From Brucella anthropi_A (GTDB lineage: Bacteria > Pseudomonadota > Alphaproteobacteria > Rhizobiales > Rhizobiaceae), in assembly GCF_046630315.1 (NCBI RefSeq), contig NZ_LQBD01000005.1, positions 1 to 64,000 of the forward strand: DNA of 64,000 nucleotides, in the 5' to 3' direction. How positions within the stretch are numbered: position 1 is the stretch's first letter; each line of letters begins with the position of its first letter. The position numbers and the translations under genes were made by a program. The notes under the pieces are model-generated. The model searched no databases, was not told the DNA's origin, and saw nothing but the letters and a program-made list of their open reading frames with translations. Below, piece by piece: positions 62,338 to 64,000 of the stretch.

Positions 62338-63546
62338 TTAAGCTAAATCGGGTGTGCGGTCAAACAATCGTCGGTGTTCTCGCACGGCATAATTGTCAGT
62401 CATCCCCGCCAGATAGTCTGCAACCCGCCGCGCCCGCGCCGCTTCATCGAGCGTCTCGCAGCCCGATTGCCATTCCGGCGGCATAATCGACGGGTCGGCA
62501 AAACAGGCATCGAAAAGATCCTGCAATATCTTGTCGGCGGCATGCCTGCGCACCACCACGCTGTCGTGGAAATAGAGGTTCTTGAACAGAAACCGCTTCA
62601 GCACCTTCTCATCGGCGCGCATGGCATCGGAAAAAGCCACAAGCGCGCGCGACTGGCCATGCACCTCTTCCACGCTTTGCGGCTTTGCCATGGCCAGGCG
62701 GCGCTGGGCCTCCCCGATCACATCTTCCACCATGATGGTGATCTGCCTGCGCACCAGTTCATGGCCGGTGCGAACAGGATCGAGATCGGGATAACGCGCC
62801 CGCACAAGATCGAGCAGGCGTTTCGTCAACGGCACCTCATCCAGCGCATCGAGGCTCAAAAGCCCGGCCCGCAAGCCATCATCGATATCATGGGCGTTAT
62901 AGGCAATATCGTCGGCAATGGCCGCGCATTGCGCTTCCAGACTGGCAAAGCGCGTCAATTCCAGATCATAGCGTTCGTTGAAATCGAGAATCGGCAACGG
63001 AACGGCAATATCCGGATGCGTTGCATGGGGGCCCAGCAAAGGCCCGTTATGCTTGACCAGACCTTCCAGCGTTTCCCATGAAAGGTTCAGCCCATCGAAA
63101 TCGGCATATCGATGTTCAAGCTTGGTCACGATCCTGAGCGACTGCGCATTGTGATCGAACCCGCCAAAATGCTTCATGCGTTCGTTAAGCGCTTCCTCAC
63201 CCGTATGGCCGAAAGGCGTGTGGCCGAAATCGTGGACAAGCGCCACCGCCTCGGCCAGATCTTCGTCAAGCCGCAACGCACGCGCCAAAGCGCGCGCAAT
63301 CTGGGCGACCTCTATCGTGTGGGTGAGCCGCGTGCGGTAATGGTCACCCTCATGCGCGATGAAAACCTGCGTCTTGTGCTTCAGGCGACGAAACGCCGTG
63401 GAATGGATGATACGGTCGCGGTCGCGCTGGAACGGCGTGCGGGTCGGGCTTTCCGGCTCCGGCACCAGACGGCCGCGGCTTCGTGCGGGATCGCAGGCAT
63501 AGGGCGCGCGTTCGCGATAACCGAAGCCTATTCCTTCCAGCGACAT
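62338..63546 (-). CDS. dgt: dGTP triphosphohydrolase-like HD protein
   Basis: A 402-residue HD-domain phosphohydrolase hydrolysing dNTPs to nucleoside and tripolyphosphate. The metal site is visible as RLTHTIEVAQIARAL and VHDFGHTPFGHTGEEAL, and DDIAYNAHDIDDGL supplies the fourth ligand. The start at 63546 (MSLEGIGFGYRERAPYA) is chosen over an upstream in-frame codon. The length is near 400, the shorter type 2 group. It is divergent from the erpA-like gene and lies upstream of argS across the repeat array. Confidence 0.92.
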   Translation of the reverse strand: MSLEGIGFGYRERAPYACDPARSRGRLVPEPESPTRTPFQRDRDRIIHSTAFRRLKHKTQVFIAHEGDHYRTRLTHTIEVAQIARALARALRLDEDLAEAVALVHDFGHTPFGHTGEEALNERMKHFGGFDHNAQSLRIVTKLEHRYADFDGLNLSWETLEGLVKHNGPLLGPHATHPDIAVPLPILDFNERYDLELTRFASLEAQCAAIADDIAYNAHDIDDGLRAGLLSLDALDEVPLTKRLLDLVRARYPDLDPVRTGHELVRRQITIMVEDVIGEAQRRLAMAKPQSVEEVHGQSRALVAFSDAMRADEKVLKRFLFKNLYFHDSVVVRRHAADKILQDLFDACFADPSIMPPEWQSGCETLDEAARARRVADYLAGMTDNYAVREHRRLFDRTPDLA

Positions 63547-63714
63547 TGCGATGCATCCTTCACTGTAATATGATAACACAATACTGTTGCGAGCATTGAC
63601 TTCCCCGGTTCGCGTTCATAGCTATCAGTTCATCATGAAGGCAAGTATGCGACTATCGGAAATCTGGAGAAATCACCCGGCCCGATATTCGCAATTGCAA
63701 ACGGAACAAGGCAG

Positions 63715-64000
63715 ATGACAGGCATTACCGTTTCAGATTCCGCAGCAAGGCGGATCGCCAAGATTCTCGGATCGGAACCGGGAAAGACTGCCCTTCGCGT
63801 TTCTGTCGAAGGCGGCGGGTGTTCCGGTTTTTCCTATAAATACGATCTGGTCGACGAGCAGACCGACGACGACATCGTCATCGAGAAGCTGGGCGCCAAG
63901 GTGCTGATCGATTCCATTTCGGTTCCCTATATGGATGGTTCGGAAATCGATTTCGTCGACGACCTGATGGGACAGTCGTTCCAGATCCGCAATCCGAACG
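63715..64000 (+). CDS. erpA: Iron-sulfur insertion protein ErpA/IscA-like (partial)
   Basis: The first 95 codons of an A-type Fe-S carrier, cut by the window end (about 110 expected). The N-terminus MTGITVSDSAARRIAKI, VEGGGCSGFSYKYDL with the first of three ligand cysteines, and PYMDGSEIDFVDDLMG are typical; the C-terminal CGC pair lies beyond the edge. It accepts or delivers clusters made by SUF. The ATG follows AACAAGGCAG. Confidence 0.9.
   Translation, partial: MTGITVSDSAARRIAKILGSEPGKTALRVSVEGGGCSGFSYKYDLVDEQTDDDIVIEKLGAKVLIDSISVPYMDGSEIDFVDDLMGQSFQIRNPN

Noticed and set aside
61948..62346. Repeat-encoded peptide with recurring Lys-Thr-Ala-Ser-His-Phe-Cys units
   Set aside because: It arises only because the 55-bp array stays open in more than one frame; 55 is not a multiple of three and the frame shifts from unit to unit.

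Overview
The window is a stretch of alphaproteobacterial core chromosome. The gene order, high GC content, palindromic CTAG-bounded repeats and close match to the known Rhizobiales layout point to Brucella or a very near relative (the former Ochrobactrum group); this assignment is inferred by eye, not by a search. I see 56 protein genes, one tRNA, a small-RNA array and several repeat families. There is no prophage, complete insertion sequence, CRISPR array or rRNA.

Layout. 0-9 kb: a glycosyltransferase, then the Fe-S assembly cluster sufBCDS plus a SufT-like gene (minus strand), a second cysteine desulfurase and an alpha/beta hydrolase. 9-18 kb: a pair of palindromes, an SMR efflux pump, tyrS, a giant AsmA/YhdP-like protein, a bacterioferritin comigratory peroxidase with a ferritin-like partner, a 276-bp MITE-like element and an M23 peptidase. 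18-30 kb: prfB (with a programmed frameshift), PBP1A, an AMIN-type amidase, RNase E, an aminotransferase, a periplasmic M48 protease and a DsbA-like thioredoxin. 30-37 kb: aroQ-accB-accC-aat, then DUF2155, NDUFA12-like, GNAT and gatB. 37-43 kb: trigger factor, tRNA-Leu, a GDYXXLXY/DUF2157 pair, a 48-residue DUF1127 gene followed by four CCTCCTCCC hairpins, and trmFO. 43-64 kb: a long minus-strand block (NDUFAF6-like, NDUFAF3-like, secDF, yajC; then nlpD-like, pcm, surE, serS, tatCBA, scpBA, nagZ, a SPOR protein, argS, dgt), interrupted by one plus-strand DUF815 ATPase, and finally the start of an erpA-like gene.

How the genes fit together. Several themes recur: Fe-S cluster building (suf, nifS-like, erpA-like), envelope growth and division (PBP1A, amidase, two LytM proteins, SPOR protein, NagZ), protein export (SecDF-YajC, TatABC), complex I structure and assembly (NDUFA12, NDUFAF3-like, NDUFAF6-like), translation (tyrS, serS, argS, gatB, prfB, trmFO, tRNA-Leu) and chromosome segregation (ScpAB).

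The most interesting element is the DUF1127 gene plus four tandem hairpins at 40.9-41.25 kb, each showing an anti-Shine-Dalgarno-like CCTCCTCCC loop; it matches the architecture of the CcsR/'cuckoo' stress RNAs of Rhodobacter. Other notable signals are a hairpin-repeat family whose stems covary between copies, a five-copy 55-bp tandem array in front of argS, and repeats that coincide with the stop codons of three genes.
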